Assembly (NCBI GenBank): GCA_021777835.1
Contig: JAJYDC010000020.1
Coordinates: 1 to 51,675, forward strand
From: Bacteroidota bacterium
GTDB lineage: Bacteria > Bacteroidota > Ignavibacteria > Ignavibacteriales > Ignavibacteriaceae
Direction of reading: 5' to 3'
Length of the DNA: 51,675 nucleotides
The notes below the pieces were generated by a model. The model made no database searches. It saw nothing but the letters and a program-made list of their open reading frames with translations, and had not been told where the DNA came from. This document shows, piece after piece, positions 1 to 9,080 of the stretch (position 1 is its first letter; each line of letters opens with the position of its first letter). Position numbers and translations under genes: made by a program.

Positions 1-2
1 CC

Positions 3-1694
3 TTTGCGTTTTTAAGCGGAGTCACTGGAGCGTTCTTTAAATCACTTTCGCTTACAATGGCATTGGCATTAATCGTTTCTCTTGTGCTGTCTTTATTATT
101 TGCTCCGTTATTGGCTTCTAAAATAATCCATGTTAAAGATTTTCAAAAAGAAGCTGAAAATGAAAGCTCCGGAAGAATTCTTTTGCTTTATAAAAAAATT
201 CTCCGTTTTCTTGTTGAAAGAAGGTGGATTGTTTTGCCGGTTATTCTTTTGCTTGCTGCATCTGGTTATTATATTTATTCACATCTCGGCAGCGAATTTA
301 TGCCCAAGATGGATGAGGGAGCTTTCGTGATGGATTATGTGGCGCCATTCGGAACTTCGCTGAATGAAACAAACAGAATGCTGATGCAAGTTGAAAAAAT
401 TATCATGAGCATTCCAGAAGTTGATACTTATTCAAGAAGAACCGGGACACAAATGGGATTTTTTATCACCGAGCCTAACAGCGGCGACTATTTAGTAAAA
501 CTTAAAACCAATCGAAGCAAAAGTATAGATGAGATAATTAATGAGCTTCGCCTCAAGGTAGAGGCTTCCGAACCAGCTTTACAAATTGATTTCGGACAGG
601 CAATGCAGGATTTAATAGGCGACCTTACAAGCGTACCTTCGCCGGTTGAAATTAAAGTCTTCGGTGATAATAAGGAATTGATTCAATCAGAGGCTAAAAG
701 AATTGCCGGACTTATAAAGAATGTTCGGGGCGTTGTTGATGTATATAACGGCGTTACTATTAGCGGGCCAGCTTTTATTATTAAAGTGAATCAGCAAGCT
801 GCCGGTAGAGCTGGATTTACTGTTTCCGACCTTCAGCAAATTATTTACAATTATGTTCACGGCGATATTTCTACCAGTGTCCAAAGCGGTGAGAAATTAA
901 TTGGGGTAAGAATCAGATATCCGGATAAATACAGAGACAATATTGAGCAATTAAAATCAGTGCGGATTATATCGCCGAACGGAGGAAGCTATTTATTGGG
1001 ATCACTTGCTAACATTACTGTTGATCCGGGGCAGTCGGAAATTGACAGAGAAAATCTGAAACAAATGGTAGCAGTTACGGCAAGAATTTCGGGTAGAGAC
1101 CTTGGGAGCACAATTGGCGCTATTAAAAGTGAGTTAAAGAAAGAATTGGTTCTACCCAATGGTGTAACAATTAGCTACGGCGGAATTTACAAAACACAGC
1201 AGGAATCTTTTTATGGACTCCTAATGGTATTGTTAGCCGCATCGTTGTTGGTGATTTTAGTTTTAATAATTGAATTCGAATCTTTCTTTCTGCCGCTTGC
1301 GATATACTTAGTTGCTCTCTTATCTCTTTTCGGGGTATTTCTCGCTTTATGGATAACAAACATTTCGTTTAACATCTCCAGTTTTATGGGAGCAATAATG
1401 ATGGTAGGTATTGTTGCCGAGAACAGTATCTTTCTAGTGCATTATTTCTTAAAGTTTCAAAAAGAAGGAATGCCATTAAAGGAAGCAATTATTGAAGCCG
1501 GTGCAGTAAGATTCCGTCCAATTATTATGACAGCTCTGGCTGCAATATTAGCTTTAATGCCACTCGCATTGGGTATTGGCGCAGGCGCACAAATGCAGCA
1601 GCCGCTTGCTATTTCCGTTATAGGCGGATTTTCATTGTCAAGCTTGCTTTTACTTTTTGTTCTTCCTGTATTAATTGCAAAATATAAACGATAA
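3..1694 (+). CDS. CusA/CzcA-type heavy-metal efflux RND permease, C-terminal part (5' truncated by window)
   Basis: Inner-membrane proton-driven pump subunit of the HME-RND family, which exports metal ions through a tripartite complex. The frame is open from base 3, and the residues before the first ATG at 57 (GVTGAFFKSLSLTM) continue a typical RND membrane segment, so the gene starts outside the window and that ATG is internal. About 563 residues are visible, roughly the C-terminal half of a ~1,030-residue pump: one membrane helix, a linker, the second porter/docking loop beginning GSEFMPKMDEG, then five membrane helices with the conserved stretches GIVAENSIFLVHYF and RFRPIIMTALAAILALMPLA. 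The proton-relay acidic residues lie in the missing half, so the metal cannot be assigned. A beta-propeller gene follows after 20 bases. Confidence 0.9.
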   Translation, partial: FAFLSGVTGAFFKSLSLTMALALIVSLVLSLLFAPLLASKIIHVKDFQKEAENESSGRILLLYKKILRFLVERRWIVLPVILLLAASGYYIYSHLGSEFMPKMDEGAFVMDYVAPFGTSLNETNRMLMQVEKIIMSIPEVDTYSRRTGTQMGFFITEPNSGDYLVKLKTNRSKSIDEIINELRLKVEASEPALQIDFGQAMQDLIGDLTSVPSPVEIKVFGDNKELIQSEAKRIAGLIKNVRGVVDVYNGVTISGPAFIIKVNQQAAGRAGFTVSDLQQIIYNYVHGDISTSVQSGEKLIGVRIRYPDKYRDNIEQLKSVRIISPNGGSYLLGSLANITVDPGQSEIDRENLKQMVAVTARISGRDLGSTIGAIKSELKKELVLPNGVTISYGGIYKTQQESFYGLLMVLLAASLLVILVLIIEFESFFLPLAIYLVALLSLFGVFLALWITNISFNISSFMGAIMMVGIVAENSIFLVHYFLKFQKEGMPLKEAIIEAGAVRFRPIIMTALAAILALMPLALGIGAGAQMQQPLAISVIGGFSLSSLLLLFVLPVLIAKYKR

Positions 1695-1714
1695 ATAAAA
1701 ACGGAGAGGTCAGT

Positions 1715-2710
1715 ATGAAACAAATGAAGGGTTACTTTGTCATAATTTTTGTGTTGTCATTTTTGATTTTGCCCAAAAATTTATTTCCGCAAAGCTCCGG
1801 ATACAAAGTTACAGGCAAAATTTTAATAGGCGGGAAAAACCGCTGGGATTACCTTTCAATAGACACAGTCATGCATCGACTGTTCGTTACCCATATGTCA
1901 AAAGTCGAAGCTATAGACTTGAACACAGGAAAATTGGTTGGCGAAATAGACAATCTTAAAGGAGTCCATGGTATAGCAATTGCTTATAAATATGGAAAAG
2001 GTTTTATAAGTAACGGCCAGGATAATTCTGTTACTGTTTTTAATCTTAGAACATTGAAGATTGTTGATAATATTAAGATCGCTGCAAAAGGACCGGATGC
2101 AATTGTCTATGACCCTTATACAAACAGAGTTTTTACTTTTAACGGAGATAGCCAAAATGCTACGGCAATAGATGCAAAGACAGATAAAGTAATCGGTACT
2201 ATTGAGCTTGACGGAAGCCCTGAATTTGCAGCATCCGATAATAGCGGAAAAATGTATGTAAACTTAGAAGATAAGAGCATGATTGCGGAATTTGATCCAG
2301 CGACTTTAAAGACATTGGCTAAGTGGCCGGTTGCACCAGGTAAATCGCCCTCAGCACTTGCAATTGATTTGAAGAATGGGATTTTATTTTCGGGGTGCAG
2401 AAATAAAATAGTAACCATATTTGATACAAAGACAGAGAAACTGATCACGAGTATGCCAATAGGTGCTGGAGTTGATGCCGAAGTTTTTGACCCAACAAAG
2501 AAACTATTATTCTGTTCATGCTGGGACGGAACCATAACAGAAATCAAAGAATCCTCTCCTACCGACTTTAAGGTGATTGATACTATTACAACCGAGAAGG
2601 GAGCCAGAACTATGGCATTTGACAAATCAACTGGTAAGATTTATACGGTAACGATGCTGCCAGATGGGAATAATAATAAAGAGTTTGGTGTATTAGTTTT
2701 GACTAAGTAA
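1715..2710 (+). CDS. Secreted YncE/YVTN-type beta-propeller protein
   Basis: 331 residues. An N-terminal signal peptide (about residues 1-25, KGYFVIIFVLSFLILPKNLF then FPQSSG) points to export. The rest is a series of about 40-residue repeats such as LFVTHMSKVEAIDLNTGKLV, VFTFNGDSQNATAIDAKTDK and LFSGCRNKIVTIFDTKTEK, the pattern of seven-bladed YVTN/YncE propellers. A good ribosome binding site (GGAGAGG) sits 6-7 bases before the ATG. It starts 20 bases after the RND pump gene and is probably co-transcribed with it. Such propellers are usually binding or scaffold proteins; no catalytic residues are recognisable. A role linked to metal export is inferred from position only. Confidence 0.85.
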   Translation: MKQMKGYFVIIFVLSFLILPKNLFPQSSGYKVTGKILIGGKNRWDYLSIDTVMHRLFVTHMSKVEAIDLNTGKLVGEIDNLKGVHGIAIAYKYGKGFISNGQDNSVTVFNLRTLKIVDNIKIAAKGPDAIVYDPYTNRVFTFNGDSQNATAIDAKTDKVIGTIELDGSPEFAASDNSGKMYVNLEDKSMIAEFDPATLKTLAKWPVAPGKSPSALAIDLKNGILFSGCRNKIVTIFDTKTEKLITSMPIGAGVDAEVFDPTKKLLFCSCWDGTITEIKESSPTDFKVIDTITTEKGARTMAFDKSTGKIYTVTMLPDGNNNKEFGVLVLTK

Positions 2711-2722
2711 AATCAATATTGG

Positions 2723-2747
2723 AAGCCATCTCTTAATGAGATGGCTT
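2723..2747 (+). terminator. Hairpin terminator after the pump/propeller genes
   Basis: A perfect 10-bp stem AAGCCATCTC / GAGATGGCTT with a 5-base loop begins 12 bases after the propeller stop codon. Only a short T run follows (TTT then ACC), so it may be a weak intrinsic terminator. Confidence 0.65.
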
Positions 2748-2930
2748 TACCAATTAAAAGAATAAGACCTACCTTTTAATTAAATTAAGTTACTTTCATT
2801 CTTTTTTAGTAAAGAACAAGGGAATATGTCTTTTATTCAATTAATGTTAAAAATGACCTATCAATCTTCAATTCACAGAAGTTTTGGAGCAGAATTGCTA
2901 AATTGCAGGTAACAATTTTAATTTACTTAA

Positions 2931-4172
2931 ATGAAACGATTTGATGTCCCTCAGTTCTATAAAAGTTCTTTTATCTCAAGGATAAAAGATTCTCGGAAGT
3001 TGAGCGATCCTCGTAAAAAGGACTTCTCACCAACACTATTAGATTTTGGCCCCGTAAGATTTTTCATAGCACGTCATTTTGGTTTCTGTTACGGAGTTGA
3101 AAATGCTATTGAGATTTCATATAAAACCCTTGAGCAAAACCCGCAGAGAAGAATTTTTCTATTAAGTGAAATGATTCACAATCCTGGAGTGAATATTGAT
3201 CTGACCAATAGGGGTGTTCGATTTATTATGGACACATCGGGCAGACAACTTATTGATTGGGATGAACTTCAACCTGAAGATATTGTAATTATCCCTGCAT
3301 TTGGCACTACGATTGAAATTCAAAATATGCTTAAGAAAAAGGGAATCGATCCATACCGCTATAATACCACCTGCCCTTTTGTTGAAAAGGTATGGAACCG
3401 TTCGGTGCAATTAGGTAATGAAAATTGTACTATTATAATTCATGGCAAGCATAATCATGAAGAAACACGGGCGACTTTTTCACATAGTATTCAGAACTCA
3501 CCGGCTTTGATAGTGCGAGATTTAAAAGAGGCCGGACTCCTTTCATCAATTATTTTAGGAGAAAGAGACAAAAATGATTTCTATAAACTCTTTGCCGGAA
3601 AATATTCTGAGAAATTTGATATAAAAAATGAATTAGTTAAAATCGGCGTTGTAAATCAAACGACCATGCTTGCTAGTGAAACTGAAGCAATAGCAAACCT
3701 TTTAAGGGAAACAATGATTAAGAAATATGGAATTGAAAACCTTAAGGAGCATTTTGTAGATACGCGTGATACTTTATGTTACGCAACTTATGATAATCAA
3801 GAAGCAACCTATGGATTGCTAGAAGAAAAAGCAGATTTTGCAATTGTTGTAGGGGGATATAATAGCAGTAATACAAGCCATATTGTTGAATTATGTGAAG
3901 AAAAATTAGAGACTTATTTTATTTCCTCTGAAGAGAAAATTATTTCTTCTAATGAGATTAAGCATTATAATTTCCATTCCAAACAAGAGATTATTAAAAT
4001 CAATTATCTACCGATGAAAAATCCAGTTGATATAATATTAACAAGCGGCGCTTCATGTCCTGACGCAGTAGTCGATAGAGTTCTTCAAAAAATTCTTTCT
4101 TTTTTTAATAATACAAGGAATATTGAAGATGTTATAACGGAGGGAATTATTAGAGATACTAATAATAGTTAG
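2931..4172 (+). CDS. ispH: 4-hydroxy-3-methylbut-2-enyl diphosphate reductase (IspH/LytB), long form
   Basis: Last enzyme of the methylerythritol phosphate isoprenoid pathway: it reduces HMBPP to IPP and DMAPP with a 4Fe-4S cluster. The three cluster cysteines are recognisable as C53 (HFGFCYGV), C148 (TTCPFVEKV) and C283 (DTLCYATYDNQ). Substrate-binding signatures include H83 (MIHNPGVN), H176 and E178 (HNHEETRAT), the VVGGYNSSNTSH block at 306-317 and SGASCPD near 372. At 413 residues it is about 100 longer than the E. coli enzyme and matches the long cyanobacterial/plant-like subfamily, with an extra N-terminal ~40 residues and inserts around 200-230. The ribosome binding site is weak. It is transcribed alone and faces a minus-strand pair across a shared terminator. 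Confidence 0.95.
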   Translation: MKRFDVPQFYKSSFISRIKDSRKLSDPRKKDFSPTLLDFGPVRFFIARHFGFCYGVENAIEISYKTLEQNPQRRIFLLSEMIHNPGVNIDLTNRGVRFIMDTSGRQLIDWDELQPEDIVIIPAFGTTIEIQNMLKKKGIDPYRYNTTCPFVEKVWNRSVQLGNENCTIIIHGKHNHEETRATFSHSIQNSPALIVRDLKEAGLLSSIILGERDKNDFYKLFAGKYSEKFDIKNELVKIGVVNQTTMLASETEAIANLLRETMIKKYGIENLKEHFVDTRDTLCYATYDNQEATYGLLEEKADFAIVVGGYNSSNTSHIVELCEEKLETYFISSEEKIISSNEIKHYNFHSKQEIIKINYLPMKNPVDIILTSGASCPDAVVDRVLQKILSFFNNTRNIEDVITEGIIRDTNNS

Positions 4173-4189
4173 CAATTTAATTTTATTAG

Positions 4190-4224
4190 TGCCTCTGAGG
4201 TATATTTGATTAACCGCAGAGGCA
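4190..4224. terminator. Bidirectional terminator between ispH and the DsbD-alpha-like gene
   Basis: Stem TGCCTCTG / CAGAGGCA (8 bp, extendable by GG/CC after one mismatch), loop about 15 bases. It lies between convergent genes, with T-rich sequence on the left for minus-strand transcripts and an AT-rich right flank for plus-strand transcripts. Confidence 0.7.
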
Positions 4225-4241
4225 TAATTATAATCAAGAAA

Positions 4242-4727
4242 CTATTTTACGATTGAACTGAACGGCTTTGACACAGGAAACAAGCACGTTTCATTGTTAC
4301 AGGGCTGATAATTTAACTCACCTTCAATTCTAAGCTTTCCTTTAAATTCTTTATTAGTTGGTTTTAATTCAACCTTTATTGTTGTTTCATTTTCGAATAG
4401 TGCCAATTCTGATTCTGAAAAGCTAAGTTTTTTAAGCATCGGCGGCGGGTAAGTTATTTTCACTACTTTGAATTCGTGTTTGTCTTGAAAATTAACTGAT
4501 GTGGGAGATAAGTTACTATCGAACGGCTTATCTGAATTTATATGCCAACCTTGTTTAATTTTCAGGACAAGAAACACATCAATAATTCCATCCTTTTTCA
4601 ATCGAGTTAGTGAAGTTTTTACCTTAAGGTCAACAATTTTCTCGGGAGAAATATCCTGAGAAAATAAATTTTGCATGAAAACGCAGAGAAACAATATAGG
4701 CATCAGCAAAAATATATTTCGTTTCAT
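4242..4727 (-). CDS. Secreted DsbD N-terminal (alpha) domain-like protein
   Basis: 161 residues. The signal peptide is about residues 1-22 (KRNIFLLMPILFLCVFMQNLFS), followed by an immunoglobulin-like domain of the DsbD-alpha type: the GWHINSDKP motif near residue 60, and near the C-terminus NYQPCNNETCLFP with C143 and C148 as the likely redox pair (CxxxxC). In DsbD this domain passes electrons from the membrane domain to periplasmic thioredoxins. Here it stands alone, with no membrane or C-terminal thioredoxin domain. I chose the ATG at 4727, which follows a purine-rich GGGGAACGGA stretch; a longer reading frame upstream overlaps the preceding gene and lacks a signal peptide at its start. It begins 22 bases after the TPR-thioredoxin gene and is probably co-expressed. 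Confidence 0.75.
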   Translation of the reverse strand: MKRNIFLLMPILFLCVFMQNLFSQDISPEKIVDLKVKTSLTRLKKDGIIDVFLVLKIKQGWHINSDKPFDSNLSPTSVNFQDKHEFKVVKITYPPPMLKKLSFSESELALFENETTIKVELKPTNKEFKGKLRIEGELNYQPCNNETCLFPVSKPFSSIVK

Positions 4728-4749
4728 ATTGATTCCGTTCCCCATAACA

Positions 4750-6753
4750 TTAATTAGCTTTTTGTGTTGATGCTTCAGCAGGTACATCAATATAATATGA
4801 TTGAAGGATTTCCTTTGTGGAGTTATTCTGTACCCACGCGACAATAGCCAGATTATTGCTATCAATTTTGTCAGTTTTAGCACGCCAGCCAGTAAATCGC
4901 ACATTTGGACGCCAGGAGGGATCTTTTGTCGGGTCACTAAGGTAATTTGTCAGTCCCTGTTCAATTTTATTAAGGTCAAAAACTTCATTATAATTTTCGG
5001 AATTATTTTTTAGATTTACAGCAATTTCATTTCTTGAACCAATAAGATTGCGAACAACATAAATTTGTTTATCAACTCCATTTCCACCTAAATAGTCAAT
5101 TGATTTCTCAGCTAGTGCCAAATGAAGGGAAGCATCTTGGAGAGGTTTACCTTTAATATCTAATTTCACATTTATTAGTTTTTCGTTTTTTACGGCACTA
5201 CCGGTAATATGCAATTCAGGTATTTCTTTCATCATTTTTGTAATTGCTAAGTTATAAACATTGAATCTGTTTTTTAATAAAAATTTAGGTCCGCCGCCGG
5301 TAACCTTTTCCTTGCCATCAAAGAAAACTGTAGGAGTTCCGAAATTTCCACCGTAATACTTATAACGTTGAAATGATTGCGGATTAGTAAGGGGGTCAGG
5401 TCCAGGGATATGGACATGATATTCTAAAATTGCGAGATCTTTTCTTGGATAATAATTTGACAACGCGTCAAATGCATAATCAGCAGCCGCACATGGGTTG
5501 CATTCAGCACCCGTAAATAATTCTGCAAGTACTACCTTACCGGAGGTTTTTTTATTAAAATGACCAGGCACAAAAGAAGCAAGTTCTTCTTTTTGCTTAT
5601 CAATCATATTTTGCAAGCCCTGTTTATCAATGCCTTCTTTTTGTGCAAGTTTGGCGGCAGCACTTGAAATTCTTTGATTGTCAAAGCCAATAACACCAGA
5701 TATGTATGCGTTCAATGCATTTTTATTTTGTCCTAGTTTTTCATAAGTATTACCCAGTGCAAACCAAAAATCAAAGTCCCAAGGATCATCGAACTCTTCT
5801 ATTGACTTCAAATCTGATAAAGCCAAATCTAATTTATTTTCTGCTAAATAGACTATACCAAGATTCTTCTTGAAAAGGATAATATCGTCAATGCTAGAAT
5901 TTTTATTTAATGAAGAGACTCCCTCCTTAGCCCATTTCTCTGCTTGAGGCAAGTTGACCCCCAGTTGAGCTAAGAAAACACTTGCGTTTGAATTAGTTGA
6001 AATTTTGTCTTTAGTTGAATTTTCTTCAAAATACTTTTTTAACGAAGCAGATGCCACTTCACTTTTTAGTTTATCTTGTTCTTCAATTGTTGATTTATCT
6101 TCAGAGACCCACTTATTCAGCCTTATGAGAGCTTGATCATTGTCACCATTTATAATAGCAAGCGCGGCTGTATTGATCGCCTCTAGTTTTTTACCAGTAG
6201 CTTCTTCAAAAGCAGCTAAGTTTAAAAGATAGGCAGGATCATTTTCGTGTCCAATAATTGCCTGCTTTTCTAGTACATAGGCAGAATCAAATCTTCCTAA
6301 ATCAAATAATACAAGAGCCCGAGTATCTAAATACATCGAAAGGTTTTGCGGATTATTGTTCCGAGCCAAATCTACGGCTCTCTTTGAATACACATCTGCT
6401 GAATCGAGTCCAACTTTTTTTTGTGCTAATGTATAAGCTACTTCGTTATAGGGGTTCATTCTCATTTCAGGAGGGATTATTGCAAAATATTGATTAACAA
6501 AATAAAGTGCAGAATCAACCTTCCCAAGGTCAAGATAGGCAGAAAAAATATTAGCTTTTGCTATACCTCCGTAATTGCTTCCCGGATAGTCTTTAATAAA
6601 CTGTTTCAAAGCTTCTATTTTTTGAGAGTTGTCTTTCAGGGCTGCAGCTTTCTTAATTGCATCGATTTCCTGGGTTTGAGCAAATTCAATATTGGTTAAA
6701 ATTAGAAAAAGAAACAGCACACTTAAGAAAAAATTCATTTTAGGTTTGAACAT
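4750..6753 (-). CDS. Secreted TPR protein with C-terminal thioredoxin-like domain
   Basis: 667 residues. A signal peptide (about 1-25, ending IEFAQTQ) is followed by roughly 370 residues of tetratricopeptide-type helices (for example ARNNNPQNLSMYLDTRALVL and WFALGNTYEKLGQNKNALNA). A thioredoxin-fold domain comes next: VVLAELFTGAECNPCAAADY with the redox pair C418-N-P-C421 and a cis-proline-like GTPTVFF about 70 residues later. A beta-rich tail of about 150 residues closes the protein. The start at 6753 has a clear ribosome binding site (AGGAG, 7 bases upstream) and puts the signal peptide at the N-terminus; an earlier ATG at 6822 does not. The CNPC site and the partner DsbD-alpha-like gene suggest periplasmic disulfide chemistry. 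The substrate is unknown. Confidence 0.8.
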   Translation of the reverse strand: MFKPKMNFFLSVLFLFLILTNIEFAQTQEIDAIKKAAALKDNSQKIEALKQFIKDYPGSNYGGIAKANIFSAYLDLGKVDSALYFVNQYFAIIPPEMRMNPYNEVAYTLAQKKVGLDSADVYSKRAVDLARNNNPQNLSMYLDTRALVLFDLGRFDSAYVLEKQAIIGHENDPAYLLNLAAFEEATGKKLEAINTAALAIINGDNDQALIRLNKWVSEDKSTIEEQDKLKSEVASASLKKYFEENSTKDKISTNSNASVFLAQLGVNLPQAEKWAKEGVSSLNKNSSIDDIILFKKNLGIVYLAENKLDLALSDLKSIEEFDDPWDFDFWFALGNTYEKLGQNKNALNAYISGVIGFDNQRISSAAAKLAQKEGIDKQGLQNMIDKQKEELASFVPGHFNKKTSGKVVLAELFTGAECNPCAAADYAFDALSNYYPRKDLAILEYHVHIPGPDPLTNPQSFQRYKYYGGNFGTPTVFFDGKEKVTGGGPKFLLKNRFNVYNLAITKMMKEIPELHITGSAVKNEKLINVKLDIKGKPLQDASLHLALAEKSIDYLGGNGVDKQIYVVRNLIGSRNEIAVNLKNNSENYNEVFDLNKIEQGLTNYLSDPTKDPSWRPNVRFTGWRAKTDKIDSNNLAIVAWVQNNSTKEILQSYYIDVPAEASTQKAN

Positions 6754-6842
6754 TGTTTTCTCCTGTCCATTATAATCATACAAAAATATTTTGCCGATAA
6801 AAGTAACGTTTTTTTTAGACAAATGTTCTATAAACCTAATAA

Positions 6843-6880
6843 AACAAATTTGTTATTCTTTTATAGATTAGGTAATTTTA
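6843..6880 (+). promoter_or_regulatory. Candidate promoter and 12-bp palindrome before the nucleotidyltransferase-metK-ahcY genes
   Basis: The divergent intergenic region holds the perfect palindrome AACAAATTTGTT (6843-6854). Overlapping it is TTGTTA (6850-6855), 17 bases, then TAATTT (6873-6878), a plausible sigma-70 pair. It can also be read as TTTG-N20-TAATTTTA, close to the Bacteroidota promoter pattern. Either would start transcription just before the ATG at 6901. This is a sequence match only. Confidence 0.35.
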
Positions 6881-6900
6881 AGGTTAAAATATAGGATAGA

Positions 6901-7887
6901 ATGAGTAAAATTAAAGCGATAATACCGGTTGCTGGAATTGGCAGCAGGTTAAAACCTCACACTTATTCCACTCCAAAAGTTTTATTGAATGTAGGGGGAA
7001 AGCCCATTATCGCCCACATTCTAGATAAGCTTATAGAAGAAGGAATAAACGAAGCAACATTCGTAATCGGTCATCTTGGCAACATGATAAAAGATTATGT
7101 AATTAAGTCGTATCCATCCATCAAAGCTGATTTTGTACAGCAGAAGGAAATGGAAGGGTTGGGGCATGCTATTTATAAAGCTATTCCTACTTTTAATTCC
7201 GATGAAATTTTTATAATTCTTGGAGACACAATTTTTGACGTAAATCTGAAGGATGTATTTAAGAATAAACAAACCTCCCTTGGTGTAAAGGAAGTTGAAG
7301 ACCCGAGACGATTCGGTGTTGCTGTAGTTAATAATGGTTATATCAAAAAGCTTATAGAAAAACCGCAAACATACGTTTCTAATTTAGCGCTAGTTGGACT
7401 TTATTACATATCGCATTCTGAAACATTAGCAAAGAGTCTGCGGGAATTAGTTGAAAAAGATGTAAGAACCAAAGGCGAACTTCAGTTAACAGATGCTTTA
7501 CAGATGATGATCGAATCCGGAGAAAACATATCCACATTTCCGGTTGAGGGATGGTATGATTGCGGTAATCCTGAGACACTTCTATCGACAAATAGGTTTT
7601 TACTTAATCATAAAAGTGTAAGCAAGAATTTTGAAAACGTCGTAATTAATCACCCGGTTTTTATTTCTGATAGTGCTGAAATCTCAAACTCAGTGATTGG
7701 TCCTTATACAACTATTGATGATGGCTGTAATATCTCCGAATGTATTATAAAGAATTCCATCGTGGGAACAAATGCACAGATATCGCGTTCATTATTAGAA
7801 AATTCTATCATTGGGAATAATTCTCTGATCAAAGGAAGTTACAAAAGACTTAATTCCGGTGATTCATCTGAAATAGATTTTTATTAA
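6901..7887 (+). CDS. Sugar-phosphate nucleotidyltransferase (RmlA/GlmU-like) with left-handed beta-helix tail
   Basis: 328 residues, cytoplasmic. It makes an NDP-sugar from NTP and a sugar-1-phosphate. The N-terminal Rossmann-like domain carries the nucleotide-binding signature VAGIGSRLKPHTYSTPKVLL (residues 10-29), the metal-binding LGDTIFD near 109 and the EGWYDCGNPE block near 216. The last ~90 residues have hexapeptide-repeat character (VINHPVFISDSAEISNSVIG and similar), forming a left-handed beta-helix as in archaeal and GlmU-like enzymes. No acetyltransferase domain of usual size is present. Sugar specificity cannot be read from the sequence. It is first of three closely spaced genes; metK follows after 21 bases. 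Confidence 0.85.
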   Translation: MSKIKAIIPVAGIGSRLKPHTYSTPKVLLNVGGKPIIAHILDKLIEEGINEATFVIGHLGNMIKDYVIKSYPSIKADFVQQKEMEGLGHAIYKAIPTFNSDEIFIILGDTIFDVNLKDVFKNKQTSLGVKEVEDPRRFGVAVVNNGYIKKLIEKPQTYVSNLALVGLYYISHSETLAKSLRELVEKDVRTKGELQLTDALQMMIESGENISTFPVEGWYDCGNPETLLSTNRFLLNHKSVSKNFENVVINHPVFISDSAEISNSVIGPYTTIDDGCNISECIIKNSIVGTNAQISRSLLENSIIGNNSLIKGSYKRLNSGDSSEIDFY

Positions 7888-7908
7888 TATATATAATAGG
7901 AAAATAAA

Positions 7909-9051
7909 ATGTCATACTTTTTCACTTCTGAATCTGTTTCCGAAGGGCATCCTGACAAAGTTAGTGATGCAATATCCGACGGAATTTTAGACGCAATTTA
8001 TAAGAAAGATCCGATGGCAAGAGTAGCTTGCGAAACTTTTGTTACAACTGGTTTGGTTCTAGTAGGCGGCGAAGTAACTACAAGCGCATACATAGAGGTA
8101 CCAGATATTGTTAGGCAGACAGTTAAAAATATTGGATATACAAGCGCGGATTATAAATTTGATTCCGAATCCTGCTCGGTATTAAATGCAATTCATTCAC
8201 AATCACCGGACATAGCAATGGGAGTAGATAAAGGTGGTGCAGGCGATCAAGGACTTATGTTTGGATATGCTTGTGATCAAACATCAGAGCTAATGCCAAT
8301 GCCAATAATGTTTGCACATAAATTAGTAAAGAAATTGGCAGACATTAGAAAGAATAATATAAAGCTGATGCCATATCTTCGTCCAGATTCAAAATCCCAA
8401 GTTACGGTTGAATATGACGATAATAATAAGCCTATTCGCGTTGACACTGTTGTAATTTCCACACAGCATGATGCGGATGCAAAGCAGAAAAAAATAAGAG
8501 AAGATGTTATTGAGAATGTAATTAAAAAAATTATACCCGAGAAATATCTTGATAAAAAGACGAAGTATTTTGTTAATCCAACGGGACGATTTGAAATAGG
8601 CGGTCCTCACGGAGATAGCGGACTAACAGGAAGAAAAATCATAGTTGATACTTACGGCGGCTGGGCACCTCATGGCGGAGGCGCATTCTCAGGAAAAGAT
8701 CCGTCTAAGGTTGATAGAAGCGCAGCATATGCAGCTAGGCATATTGCAAAAAATGTTGTTGCTGCCAAACTTGCAAATGAATGTTTAGTTCAGGTCGCAT
8801 ATGCTATTGGGGTTGCTCAACCTGTTTCAATTTTTGTTGACACAAAAGGTACTGGAAAAATTCCAGATAAAGAGATATCTAAAATGATATCGAAAGAAGT
8901 TGATTTAACTCCTAAAGGAATTATTGAAAGATTAAACTTGAGGAGACCAATCTACCAGAAGACTTCGGCATACGGTCATTTTGGACGAAACGATAAAGAT
9001 TTTACATGGGAACAATTGGATCTTGTCCCAATATTTAAGAAATATGCATAA
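7909..9051 (+). CDS. metK: S-adenosylmethionine synthetase
   Basis: Makes S-adenosylmethionine from methionine and ATP in the cytoplasm. 380 residues, the normal family length. The ATP-binding signature [18 protein letters not shown] includes H14 and D16. The active-site hexapeptide GAGDQG is at 110-115, and the second signature [19 protein letters not shown] is in the central domain, together with [14 protein letters not shown] ribosome binding site AGGAAA precedes the ATG. It sits between the nucleotidyltransferase and ahcY; with ahcY it covers production of SAM and disposal of S-adenosylhomocysteine. No SAM riboswitch is visible: the gap to the preceding gene is only 21 bases. Confidence 0.97.
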   Translation: MSYFFTSESVSEGHPDKVSDAISDGILDAIYKKDPMARVACETFVTTGLVLVGGEVTTSAYIEVPDIVRQTVKNIGYTSADYKFDSESCSVLNAIHSQSPDIAMGVDKGGAGDQGLMFGYACDQTSELMPMPIMFAHKLVKKLADIRKNNIKLMPYLRPDSKSQVTVEYDDNNKPIRVDTVVISTQHDADAKQKKIREDVIENVIKKIIPEKYLDKKTKYFVNPTGRFEIGGPHGDSGLTGRKIIVDTYGGWAPHGGGAFSGKDPSKVDRSAAYAARHIAKNVVAAKLANECLVQVAYAIGVAQPVSIFVDTKGTGKIPDKEISKMISKEVDLTPKGIIERLNLRRPIYQKTSAYGHFGRNDKDFTWEQLDLVPIFKKYA

Positions 9052-9080
9052 GTTTATTAATAAAGGATAAGGAAAATATA

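Noticed and set aside
2116-2625. 169-residue open frame on the minus strand
   Set aside because: Antisense to the beta-propeller gene; a mirror of its repeats.
4728-4937. N-terminal extension of the DsbD-alpha-like gene
   Set aside because: Overlaps the upstream gene; the signal peptide begins at the ATG at 4727.
7888-7908. Search for a SAM riboswitch before metK
   Set aside because: The gap is only 21 bases, and the leader before the first gene of the unit shows no such structure.
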